From contig JAGKQI010000090.1 of assembly GCA_018806915.1 (NCBI GenBank), positions 2,604,001 through 2,668,000 of the forward strand: a DNA stretch of 64,000 nucleotides, given 5' to 3'. Position 1 is the stretch's first letter, and each line of letters opens with the position of its first letter. The position numbers and the translations under genes were made by a program. The DNA is from Phytophthora colocasiae (lineage: Eukaryota > Oomycota > Peronosporomycetes > Peronosporales > Peronosporaceae). Below, piece by piece: positions 1 through 10,544 of this stretch. The notes beneath the pieces are model-generated. The model was not told the DNA's origin. It searched no databases and saw only the letters and a program-made list of their open reading frames with translations.

Positions 1-550
1 ATGTTGGGGTATGGAACTTGTACGCATTCGACGAGCATGATTACCTTTGGATGCTGCAGTGGTTGGACACATCAATGAGTTTGTCGAAGGTATTCCCTGT
101 ATGTTCTTACAATTTGACGGTTTACTAACTACTGAATGAAAAAAATAGATAACTCGAGAGCAGATTAAAACTCGGTTGAGGTTTCTAAACGACTATATCG
201 ACCAAGAAAGACAGGAACTGGACGCTCATGTCGAGCATTATATTCGCATGCAGGCAGACATTTTCGTGGATGCAGAAGAGATTGATGAACATCGCCGGGA
301 GGGACGTCAGCTGGAGAGAGAACACAATTTGATTTGTTTCTTGATGGAAGCTATGAACGTTGTGGATATCATCGCATACGAGCTATCAAAAGCCGAGTTC
401 CAAGGGCTGTGCAAATGCGAAAAGTGCAAGAACTTCCCAACGCAAGATTACCCGACGGAGTCAGTGTGGCACGAATTGCCTCCCAAGACCTTTTATTGCG
501 AGGACAGTGGCGAGATTTGCATCGGGGAGAACTATAGGCGCTATGACTAG
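1..550 (+). CDS. Unknown protein, 3' part only (two exons)
   Basis: This is the 3' end of a gene entering from the left edge. The open frame starts at base 3 and reads to 89. A GT-AG intron at 90-148 follows, and the last exon (149-550) ends at TAG. The visible product (about 163 residues) is rich in acidic and basic residues, looks helical in the middle, and ends with a cysteine cluster: LCKCEKCKN near the middle of the last exon, then FYCEDSGEIC close to the end. The spacing could bind a metal ion, but I recognise no named zinc-finger family. There is no visible signal peptide or membrane segment in the part present. The function is unknown; the exon structure is the best-supported part. 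Confidence 0.55.
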
Positions 551-667
551 TTACAGCTCGTCGCTTGAATCGTATCGCACATGGATTGCAGCTACGTAGT
601 AGTTTTATTGTTGCAGATTGTAGCCGACATATAAACTTTTACATTTATGGACGGCCACGAGCCACTA

Positions 668-777
668 TAGTGAAACTAGTATATTCACCTCTCTCAAAGA
701 GTCCACGTCGATAGAGGTAAATATACTAGTTTCACTATTGGATTGTTTTCTTTAGTGAAACTAGTATATTTGCCTCT
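668..777. repeat. Inverted-repeat hairpin plus a third arm copy
   Basis: A 25-bp arm beginning TAGTGAAACTAGTATATT (668-692) is repeated inverted at 713-737 with one mismatch. It appears again in direct orientation at 753-777. The two inverted arms could form a hairpin with a 20-bp loop. The layout resembles the ends of small fold-back or MITE elements, but I found no clear target-site duplication, so the class is unassigned. It lies between the 5' partial gene and the chromodomain-piggyBac gene. Confidence 0.5.
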
Positions 778-917
778 AATGCTGACGTCGATTACTGGTA
801 TACCAGTATAGTTACGCCGTATCCGGATATTTTGGATCTCATTACGTGATTGTAAGTGTAAGTGCAAAAACACCGTCCGGATACCACTTGCATTCAATTC
901 AGGATTCTAAGGTGGTC

Positions 918-3900
918 ATGCCGCGCAAGCGCAAGGAGAGAGAAAGAGATCCCCAGTCGTCTCGCACGAGCCGGCGGAGAGCTACTCGGCCCGATGAAAT
1001 ATCTGGTACGCAGACACAACTCTTGCGTCGTTGGCAGTTCTAATCGAATGCTTGTTCGTAGATGAAGAGTACGAAGTGGAACGTATTATCGATATGAAAA
1101 TCGTGTCGGGAAAGCCAAAGTATCATGTTAAATGGAAGGGTTGCAATGACACTACATGGGAGCCGGAATCCAATCTTACGTGCCCCAGGCTTCTGCAACA
1201 ATTTAACGAAGAGCAGCTAAAACGTGCCCGTGCTTCCAAGAAGAGAGCTGCGAGCCCGAAAGCGACAGCAAGCTCCGAGAGCTCCGTGAAACGGAAAGCG
1301 TCAAAAGGTAGCTAATGATATTGTCTTCGAGTGCATTATTCTCTGACTGAACTGTTGGTCACCGGTGATAATGTACAGGTACTTCTCAGGAGAAAGAGTA
1401 CGAAGTGGAAGCAATCCTTCGAGAGAGATTTCGTTTTGGATTACCTCATTACCTAGTCAAATGGAAAGGGTATACGGAGTGCAGTTGGATCGTTGGATCA
1501 AACATGAACTGTCCCGAAGTCCTGGCGGTATTTCGACGTCGTCAACAGAAAGCTCATCCAGCGGCAAGTATACAGGTTTCTGTTGCCAATGTCACAGAAA
1601 ACCACAGTACAACCAATTCTACAACTGTCCCGGTGGCCACCCCAACTGATATAAACCAAGACGCACGGACATTAGATCCCTCTCCAAACAGAATCGACAG
1701 ATCTCAACGGATTGTCAGCAATGCAGACGAATTACGGGGAGTTCAAGAAAACTCGAACCCCAATTATGAATTTGATTTTCCTGATTATCGGGAGGAAAAC
1801 ACCAACGACGAGGAGACCAAGGTAGACGAAGAAGCGAGGAGTGAAACTAATTCGAGCAACCTTTTTCGGAAGAAAAGACCAACGGTCAGCCACAGTAGGC
1901 CGAAATCGCTGTTGAAGGCGCCACGGACCCGTCCATTTCGTATCGATGTAGCAAATGAAGGCCTTGACGACAATCATGAGTTTTTAGCCTCTGATTATTG
2001 CGCTAGTGAGAGTGATGACGGTTCTGACGAAGAAACCACAGAAAATATCATCGTCAACGAGGAAGATGACGAAGATGAATTTTCTGTTGAGACTGCTGAG
2101 GAGATTCGTGCTGTCGCAAAACCTCAAGATTATATAACAGATGAAATGCTGCGGTCTATGTCTATAAACGGTTGGGAGGAGCTGAATGTCGGCGATGGTG
2201 TGGACGATACCAATACGGATGGCATGTGTGATGTTATGAACGATCCTCCCCATTTACAACAATCAGCAATTGATGCAGCTCGAACGATGAAGCCAACGGA
2301 TTTATTTTTTTATTTTATGCCGAAACGCCTCTGGAGAGATATCGCGCATGAAACCAATTTGTACGAGCGCCAAACACGCGCTCAACGGTTACAAGCCGCA
2401 TCGCTGGTCATAAATGCCAAGACGAATGATCAAGCTTTGCGAAGCAAGTTGTACCGAGAGAAAGAACGAGCCCTGGATTCGTTCAAGGAGATTTCCGCAG
2501 CGGAAATAACGCATTTCTTGGCGTTGATCATTTCGAGAGCTGTTTGCCCTATTAAAGCCCGTATGGAAGATCATTGGAAAACCCAGGCGCGTGGGGCAAT
2601 TCCCGCCGGGACATGGTCACCATTCATGCCTCGACTGCGTTTTAAGGAGATTAACAGGTACGAACGTGCGCTCAGAACTGGATAATGAATTGCCGGTATA
2701 AATGATGAGACAACGTTGACATTTTACCTGGTACTGTACTAATAGAGACGTGTTGGTAGGTTCATCCACTTCACAGACAACGAGGACCCACGAGCAAAAT
2801 CCGATCGGGCATGGAAAATTAGAAGTGTAATTGATACTCTCCAAGATACGTTTAAGGGTGCGATGGAGCTAGGGCGTTGGGTTACGTTCGATGAAATGGT
2901 TATCCCGTCAAGGAGTTCGCGGAATACAATTCGTGTTTTTCTGAAGAATAAGCCGCGCAAGTACGGGACAAAGCTGTTCGCAGTTTGCTGTGGCGAAACC
3001 CACTACTGCTCCAGGTACAGAATGATACTGTTTAGGTGTATGTCAAGCAGATGTCATTTACTTAGATCTTTTGTGCGTCTTTATCACAGATTCGAAGTCT
3101 ATTGTGGCAAGAAGCAAGATAGTCAATTTGTTGACACGAGAAGTGGGCCAATGGCTGTCGTCCGTAACTTGAAGGCCCTGTGGGAACAGCGTCGAGTAGA
3201 TCGCTCGAAGAAAAGAATCGTTGTTACGGACCGAGAATACTCATCAGTATCGCTTAGTTTTCGCCTGATGGACATGGGGTATTACAATATCGGAACAGTG
3301 CCCACGAGTCGGCTTGGTTTTGTGGAGAATTTCAAGACAAAAAAAAAGAGCCAATCACGCAATATGCCTCGAGGGTCCTACAAGCTTGCAAGAAACACCA
3401 CATACGGAGTATTGTACGCATCAAGGTGGGTAGACTCGAAAATTTGTTATTTTCTGGCCACTGGAGTCTCGGCGAAAAGGTCGTCTGTACAACGAAAGCA
3501 AAGGGAAGGTACGTACGCTACTATTCCGTGTCCGGAGTTTGTTGTGAATTACAACAAGTACATGGGTGGCGTTGATAATCACGACCAATTACGCCTGCAA
3601 CGGTGAGTTTAATGTAGAGCAGTGCTTATTTCATTTTTACTGACATGAGGTACTGTATGTGGTTGGTTTAGATACTCTGTTCAAATGGTCATGCGCGCCA
3701 AAAAGGACTACAAGAATCTTTTTTACGGGCTTCTTGACATTGCGATCATCAACGCATTCATTGTACACCGTCTATACGCAAAGTCCATCGAAGAGAAACC
3801 GCTTTCACACTCGAACTTCCTGATCCAACTCCACGAGGAGCTCCTAGGTCTCCAAGACCAAGATTTCTTGGAAACTGAACACATTACTGAAGAAGTTGTT

Positions 3901-4617
3901 GCAGTGGATGACTCAAGGGACCGGTCGGCTTCGATTGCTACTGCCTACGCTATTGCTAGCTCGAGTCATCGAGTGTTGGTGTCAACAGATAAAACTGCGG
4001 GTGGGAAATTCAAGTTTCGCGTCTGCAAAGTTTGTTCCATCATGTGCCGTACAACTACAGATGGAAGGCGTCGATTGGCAGGAACAACGCGCCATTACTG
4101 TCAGCAGTGTTCCTCCGATCGCGGGAGACTGTTTTTATGTTCAAAAGCACGGCATGTGACTGATGGAAATTCGGTGTCTTGCTTTAATATTTGGCATTCG
4201 AACTGGAAGAATGGAAGGAATATTCCGCAACTGGAGAAGAGAGGGGGTATTCGAATTCGCCGTTCGACAGAGGAGTTACCAAACGATTCAATTGCTGCCA
4301 CGGTTGAGCCACCCGAGGTAAGCTCGCGACGGAGGAATTTGAGCTTTCAGGAGCTTCTCTTGGGTGAGACTCCAGTTGTTGGAAGTCCAGCCCATTTTCA
4401 AAGTACAGAGGCACAGCAAATTCAAGTTTCATCAAGTCAAGATGATCAGCTCGGAGCCGATAGGGACGGCCTGGTTGGTAGGAGTCACGATGCCCCAGAA
4501 GGAGCTGATGGGGGTCCTGACAATTACGATCAAGAATTTTACGACAATGATGGGGCGCAAGCTCCAGAAGGCGTGGGGGCTGACAACATGGACAACCTAG
4601 CTAGTGAAAACAACTAG
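918..4617 (+). CDS. Two-chromodomain piggyBac transposase-like protein
   Basis: The spliced model joins 918-1005, 1062-1307, 1379-2657, 2760-3014, 3090-3602 and 3672-4617, giving 1,108 residues with frame kept across all five GT-AG introns (56, 71, 102, 75 and 69 bp). A basic N-terminus is followed by a chromodomain ([11 protein letters not shown]...[19 protein letters not shown]), a lysine-rich linker and a second, weaker chromodomain ([11 protein letters not shown]...[13 protein letters not shown]). A long acidic region comes next, then a DDE_Tnp_1_7 (piggyBac) core. The three expected aspartates are visible in [16 protein letters not shown] and [11 protein letters not shown] cysteine-rich C-terminal segment (CKVCSIMC...YCQQC...SCFNIWH) resembles the piggyBac C-terminal zinc-binding region. 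Chromodomains probably target the protein to modified histones. I see no TTAA-flanked terminal repeats around it, so it may be an orphan or domesticated transposase rather than a mobile element. Confidence 0.8.
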
Positions 4618-4714
4618 TTGCCATTGCATGGAATATCCGCGTGCTCGACCTCGATCATTTAGGATTTTTCTCCGTTTCGCTGAAGACTCTTAAAGCCTCT
4701 CCCCTTACCTCAAG

Positions 4715-5080
4715 ATGAGCGCCCTGACCCAGTCGCCACTTCGGAGAAGAAGAGCGGCGCCGTTTCGTTCTTCATGGACCTGGCTGCCGGCGGTATCTCC
4801 AAGACCGCCGTGGCCCCCATCGAGCGTGTCAAGCTGCTTCTGCAGTGCTTCGTCGCAGATTAACCGAACAAGGGCATCGTGGACTGCTTCGTGCGTGTGT
4901 CTAAGGAGCAGGGCACCCAGGCCCTGAACTTTGCCTTAAAGGACAAGTTCATAAGCTCTTCATGACGGTGTCACCAAGGACCAGTTCTGGCGTTTCTTCA
5001 AGGGCAACCTGGCTTCGGGCGGTGCCGCTCGCCGCTCTTCGTGTACCGCTTGACTTTGCCCGTACCCGTCTCGTAGCTCT
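4715..5080 (+). pseudogene. ADP/ATP carrier processed pseudogene, 5' part
   Basis: Intronless sequence starting at ATG 4715 shows pieces of the mitochondrial ADP/ATP carrier in shifting frames. [20 protein letters not shown] and VKLLLQ (first carrier repeat) come first, followed by GIVDCFVRVSKEQG, then VTKDQFWRFFKGNLASGG. In the family this protein exchanges ADP and ATP across the mitochondrial inner membrane. Here there is a frameshift in the first 50 bases, a stop soon after the first repeat, further indels, and the homology stops after about one third of the expected 300 residues. High GC and codon-like composition contrast with the flanks. A truncated retrocopy is the simplest reading. 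Confidence 0.8.
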
Positions 5081-5201
5081 TGAGGTTTAGTCAATGGTGG
5101 CGCAATATTGAGTTGTGAGATAAATAATTCGTACTTAGTGAGTAAATGATGTCAAATTCTTTGGTATGTTTTTTGTTGCGTGTGATTTCCATTGAACGAC
5201 G

Positions 5202-6668
5202 ATGGTGAAGACGCGTGCGGGGAAAAAGGCAAACCAAGGTCGCTCTGTTTAAGGGCAACACGCGGGTGAAGGCTGGGCAAACCGAGAGAACTGCGCATAC
5301 GAGGCAGTTACTGTCGGTGGCAGCACAAACGAATTCGTTAGTCGTCCCGGCCAAAACGCAGGAGAATCAGTCGGCCAAGAGCAAGTCATCAACCAAGGGC
5401 AAGCCTTCATCTAAGAAACGAAAGGGGAATATTACTGAGTCCTCGGATGGATCTAGCAAGCGACCAAAACCGACAGGCCAAGATACTGAAGTTTCTGTAC
5501 AGGATGTTGATGCTGCTGAACCGGAGGAGGCAGAAGGCCAAGAGGTTCCCATCAAATTCCTGAAGGAAGCTTGCGATGAAATGAGGAGAGCTTGCAACGA
5601 GGAGTACCAAGGAGATAAGCGGCAATGCGAGCGGCGCACGAAAGCACAGCCGTACACTTTGGCAAACTATCAGAAGCGCTTGTGGGTAGAACGGTATCTC
5701 GCCGCACGAAATAGATGCGAAAAGGTGGATTACAATGATTTAGCGACCAAAATTCAGTTCAAGGCCTTCAAGAGCGAACCAGCAGAGCTCAAGAAGCACC
5801 ACCAGTCTCTGCTCAAGGAAGTATATGCAGGGTATCTCAAGGTGTTGGAAAATAAGAAAAACAAGGCTAATGCAGATCCCAGCGCAGGCCTAAGAGAACT
5901 CGTGGCGTCAAGCAATGCCTCGTTGGTCACGAAGATACAGGAGCTTTTGAGCGAGGGCCACGAAGAAACTAAGAAAGAGCTGAGACGTGCAATTCGGGAG
6001 GAAAGAGAGATAAGCCAAGCAGCGAAGCCACTTGCTACTGGAAAGATAGGGAAGGAGTCGAGTTTAGACCAAGTTCAAGCAGTAGCGGCGACTTTACCGA
6101 CTCTCGTGTGTGACACTGAAGAGGAGAAGCAGACTTTACGGGCGGAGTTTGATTTGATCTACCGCAAGATCTCCGTCTCGCTGTCTGCTGCATCCGAGAG
6201 GAAGTTGAAGGACTTGGAGACAAGCCACGTATCCAAGTTCAAGGCGAGACACTTGGAAGCTGAGGAAAAAATTCAAGAACTAGTGCGGGAACTGGATGAG
6301 GAGAAGTTGAACTCCACTACGCTTCGAGAAGAACTAGAGGCTCAGCGCAAGGCTTCCACTGGTCGCCGAGGTGACAAAGGTAAGCAGAAAAATTGGAGGA
6401 GGCACTCAGAAACAAAACAGCCGAAATAGCAGGAGAGAAGGCGATATCAAGCGGCTACCAGAAGAAAGTAAAATATCTGGAGACAGCACTGAATGCGGCG
6501 AGAGCGAAGATTGAAGAGCAAGACGAAGAGCTGGAAGCGGCCGTACGGCAAATCAACACGAAAGGCAAGGAAGTGAAATCTGTCAGCAGTACGATAAGAA
6601 AGAAGGACAAGAAAGGCAGAGGAAGCATGGGTGAAGTCAAAAGAACTAATGCTAAAGGGGGGGGGTAA
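5202..6668 (+). pseudogene. Coiled-coil protein, frame broken at two places
   Basis: A long, charged, helical protein of unknown family. The central frame (about 5205-6429) is rich in K, E and A with heptad-like stretches, and a second coiled coil (6393-6668) continues in another frame. The only good upstream ATG (5202, MVKTRAGKKA) is one frame off the main body, with the switch falling at a GGGGAAAAAGG run. The second switch falls at GCAGAAAAATTGG near 6390. A 1-base indel in each run would give one continuous protein of nearly 490 residues. The gene is therefore either a recent pseudogene or intact with homopolymer errors in the assembly. No signal peptide or enzyme motif is seen. The extreme C-terminus is basic and ends in glycines. 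Confidence 0.5.
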
Positions 6669-6974
6669 CGAAGAAGTTGCAGGGAACAACTTGTGAAATT
6701 TAAAGGAAGAGAATAACGAACAGTCAAACGACTTCAACAACCGTGTTTCATTATGTGTTGAAGTAAACTGTGGTGCAATGTTGGTATGTGTCGGGTGTTC
6801 TGGAATTGAGCTCGGGAAGTTTAAGTCCTTGCTAGCTAGCCGCTCTAAGCACTCTTGCACCAGCACCTATTTGTCCTACTGACCCGTTATCGACAGCACG
6901 ATGCAGCCCTCATTGCCATTGTCGCGAAGTTGCCTCTCCATCTTGTCATGCTTCCACTCGAAGTCCTTGTGGCT
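6669..6974. other. Intergenic, no gene seen
   Basis: This 306-bp spacer lies between the coiled-coil gene and the oppositely oriented methyltransferase-like gene. I see no conserved protein, RNA structure or repeat in it. Confidence 0.5.
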
Positions 6975-7958
6975 TTAAGTTTCTTCGACTGCGACTGGTC
7001 TCGCTCGTCTAATGTACAAGTGTAGCTCTCGGAGTGAATTCCCGAATGTCATTTGAACATGAAGTGTTTTCAGAAGCTCCCATCGAATACAAAAAGGGCT
7101 AGAGCATGAATGTCGATGGCGTGGACATACCAGCGTCGTTAATCCCACCAGGCGAAGATGAGGTAATACCACACACATGTTGATAACCGCCAACACGGCA
7201 TCTTCTTCAAACACGGTGTCATGACAGTACAAAACAGTAGCGGAGTTGATTAGCGAGCCAGGTTGACTTGACGATAATTTTTTTCCAGCGCACACAACAG
7301 CGTTGTTGCTTTCCTTAAACCCACGGATGTCTCCGGCGACAACACAGATCTTTTGCAAATGCGGAAGGTCCACAACTGCTGACGCGATTAGTTTCATCCC
7401 TTTTGCTACCAAGTTGTCTTGAATCTCAATGCCCACCACGCAAGACGCCCGAGTTTGTAACGCAATCTGGACGAGAACGTTCCCGATACCAGATCCAGCG
7501 TCGAGAAACACATCGCCCTCTTGAAAGGCTGCTTCAGTTATAAAACTGGATACTGCTACCATCGTGATCTCCCCAGCATTTAGCTGACGCTTATTGGCAC
7601 GTACATCGCGCCTAGTCAACACACGAAAAAGCCTTTCTGTGGCGTTGTACGTGTCTTCGGGAGACAACGGTACCATCAATTGCTCTGTAATTCCGGGCGT
7701 ACTATCCGCTTGTTGGACTCGTTGGCTGTTGCTATTTTGTTGGAGTGACTTCCGAAAGAATCGCGGCGGAAATTGCAACACGTCAGTTCCTAGTCGTCGC
7801 TTGAGCGTCTTGATACGTTGCTGAAGCTTCTCTGGGCTCCATTTCTGTGGTCTCATCTTTTCTGCCACTAACGACCACTTGACGCGGCGTCCAGATTTCA
7901 CGTACGTCGCTGCTAGCTGGACGAGCTGGCGATCTTCTTCATCAGAAAAATCTGCCAT
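6975..7958 (-). CDS. SANT + DOT1-like histone methyltransferase
   Basis: A 327-residue protein read from ATG 7958. Residues about 1-55 form a Myb/SANT-like unit (SDEEDRQLVQLAATYVKSGR, then VKWSLVAEKMRPQKWSPEKL). The second half carries a class I SAM-binding signature of DOT1 type: DVFLDAGSGIGNVLVQIALQ followed by VVGIEIQDN. DOT1 enzymes methylate lysine 79 of histone H3 in nucleosomes. The later catalytic strand, where DOT1 normally shows an asparagine pair (NN), reads TVLYCHDTVFEE here, so activity is doubtful or the protein has diverged. The C-terminus is short (ends VAVEET). The order SANT then DOT1 core suggests nuclear, DNA-associated action. Another SAM methyltransferase family remains possible. 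Confidence 0.6.
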   Translation of the reverse strand: MADFSDEEDRQLVQLAATYVKSGRRVKWSLVAEKMRPQKWSPEKLQQRIKTLKRRLGTDVLQFPPRFFRKSLQQNSNSQRVQQADSTPGITEQLMVPLSPEDTYNATERLFRVLTRRDVRANKRQLNAGEITMVAVSSFITEAAFQEGDVFLDAGSGIGNVLVQIALQTRASCVVGIEIQDNLVAKGMKLIASAVVDLPHLQKICVVAGDIRGFKESNNAVVCAGKKLSSSQPGSLINSATVLYCHDTVFEEDAVLAVINMCVVLPHLRLVGLTTLVCPRHRHSCSSPFCIRWELLKTLHVQMTFGNSLRELHLYIRRARPVAVEET

Positions 7959-8501
7959 TCTCTTTCACAAGTTCACAAGGCCCCGTTTGACTAGAATTGG
8001 TATACCATACGATCTGTAGTCATTACTGGCACTTAAGCCAAGGTTTCGCCACAGTTGACCCATTCCATTTCTACATATATGCTCACTGATGAACCAATAT
8101 GTATTGAGCCGTTTATCCGTCACTTTGAGCCAGGGAAACTAACCTCGCTGGCGACTAACGCCAGACCTCCAGTAGTCCTGCCACCGGTTGCCCACTTTCT
8201 CCTACACGAAACCGCTTTTATAACTATCGACTTTGTGTCGCGGCTCAGCAGGGGGTCTCGGATTTGGCTTCCGTCTGCAGATACTCAAGAAGTACTCGAT
8301 CAACGGTTTCTACCTCCATAAAATCCTTGATCTGCTGGCAAAACAAGGCAGCATTTGTCTGCAGGTTGCTCATTGCAACTGGTGTCGATACAAATATCTT
8401 GGCTCGTACACGCGGCCCTGAACGGTACATCCTTCGGATTGCAGTCCAGCCCGAAGTAGACGTGTGCATCTCGTTCCACTTGCTCCAAGTAAACGTTCCG
8501 T
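7959..8501 (-). other. Left flank of the duplicated PH segment
   Basis: About 540 bp between the methyltransferase gene and the abrupt start of PH-gene homology at 8502. Minus-strand reading gives open stretches (for example VERDAHVYFGLDCNPKDVPF, and in another frame SNLQTNAALFCQQIKDFMEV) that look like decayed coding sequence of unknown origin. No family is recognised and no complete gene is supported. Confidence 0.35.
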
Positions 8502-10221
8502 AGTTGGTACTTCCCACGATGAACAGGAAGTGATTTCGACATCTAGAGATGGGGGTTCCTCGTCTGTAGCGGCTGATTCTTGAGACGAATAGCAACGCAA
8601 CCGACAACCGATGAGAACTGCGTACACAGATCCCAATGGTTTCAATTTGGAACTGCCAGGGATTCGAATGGGGGACGACGACGTCTGCCAAGGGGTTAAA
8701 ACTCCTTCCATTGCAGCCGTACGGAAGACAAAACCAGAGAGTTTCGAGTCTTTCGCTAGCTTATCTTCAGAGATCTCCATAGTTAAAGGTTTGTCTTCGA
8801 AGCCGCTATCGTCGGAGTCGTCGTCATTTCCACTGCTACTGTCATCCACTGCTACTTCTCGCTTCTCTTCCAGTGGTTCGTCGTCTCTTTCCAATTTCAG
8901 CATCAGTTTCTCATCGGCAAGAAGTGCTTCACCTCTTGCAAAGTCGATTCGACTGGCAAAAGCTTCCATCCACTGGTCTCGTTGCGACGGAAGGGTAGGG
9001 AAAATCTCCAGCATCGCTGTGTTTTCGACTTGGTCAATGTTGAAATCATCAATAGTGTCGCCTCGCAAAGGATGAAGCAAAACAGCAAATGCCGAGGACA
9101 TCGAAATAGCATCGTTAGCTCCTGGGAAGAGATGACGCAGATTGGACTTGGTCTTTGGACTGTGAGCAGAAACAGCGAGTGAAGCTACTTCTTCTGACAA
9201 CAATTCCACTGCTTGAGCCGTGCATGTAGGAGAATCTTTACGATAATAAGCACTTTCATCCTCAAAGACTGAGACTTGACCTCTCATGTTTAACACAAGG
9301 AACCCTTCATGAGGAAGCGGCACTTGCGAAGCGTGACGAGCTTCACCCGAAGAGAGAGGAGCCTGAGCAAGACGGAAAGATAAGTACCCAGTCATTGGAG
9401 GTTCTTCTTCTTCTTCTTTCACAATTGGAATTGGATGAGGAGGAAGAAAAATCTCTTCATTGTGACTTCGTTCTCTTTTATCCACGAGACTTCGACGACC
9501 AGGAGACAAGGGAGATTTCGTCTCCAGTAGCTGTTCCTCTAACATCTCCAGTGCTGCAGCTTGTTCAGCTCCAACTCGAAGTTGTCGGATCCATTTAGCT
9601 CTTTCTGCGTCTGTTGCAGCACTGCAACTCAATACAAATTGCTCCTGTGTCACGATCTGAAAAGGAAATCGAGGCGCGCGATTCCCAGCTGTCACAGGCC
9701 AACACCGAACACTTGGAGTCCACGCGCTAGTACTCACTACACGAAAACGTGCCTGTTCCTCACCAGCATTTAGAGAAGAAGTGGATTTCGTAATGACCAA
9801 TTCGTTACCATTTTCCAATGCCACACTGCGTTCTTCAATTGTTGTTGGAGTTTCACGTCGTTTCCAATGCTCTTCTTGTGGTAAATTAAAGTCCAATCGT
9901 AGTAGCAGAAAGCCTCTTGCATCCACTGCAACCCCACTGGTGATTCCCTTCTCTGCAACTTCATCCGCTAATATACTTTGCGCTAAAACAGTGTCAAGTG
10001 CTGCTTGAACCACTTGCACCCACAACCGCTTTTCCATTGTGTCTCGTGCTTCGAATCGTAGCCATTCATGGCCACTTGTTTCCACTGCAAACCGATTGAC
10101 TGCAGATCGACTATCATCGTCTTTTACTGCCAGAATTGTCGCTCCTTCTCCTAAACCAGCGCCACTTTTGAATCCTTCTCGACTGGCAAACAGTGAAATT
10201 GTCAATCCATTGACAGCAACG

Positions 10222-10504
10222 TGTCGCGGAACCCGGGGTAATTCCGAAGGAGGAAATTTATTAATGAGCAAAAGCAAAAGGAAACAAATTGAGCGCCTCC
10301 GCTAGAGCGCGCTCCTACATGAAGACGAGCGAGAGCGTGCCAGCACCCACTTGTAATGCAAACTGCATGCCGTCGTCCACTAGTCTGCCACGCCGCAATC
10401 CTTGGCACGCGTCCTGCGCTCCGACGTGGTGTTGATTGGACACCAGCACAAACTTGTGTTGCTGCACTATTCAAGCTTGAACTCTGACCGTCATCACGGC
10501 GACA
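10222..10504 (-). repeat. Gypsy 3' LTR
   Basis: 283 bp, TG...CA ends on the + strand. It is preceded by target repeat CAACG and is identical to the other LTR except for TT against CC near its base 70. It is the downstream LTR because the element reads on the minus strand. Confidence 0.95.
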
Positions 10505-10544
10505 GTGCCCTCCAAAGCTTGGATGCGGCTGCAACATCGGGCTC

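Noticed and set aside
918..4617. Calling the chromodomain-piggyBac gene a complete transposon
   Set aside because: I searched both flanks for TTAA with C-rich inverted ends and found none within the sequence available.
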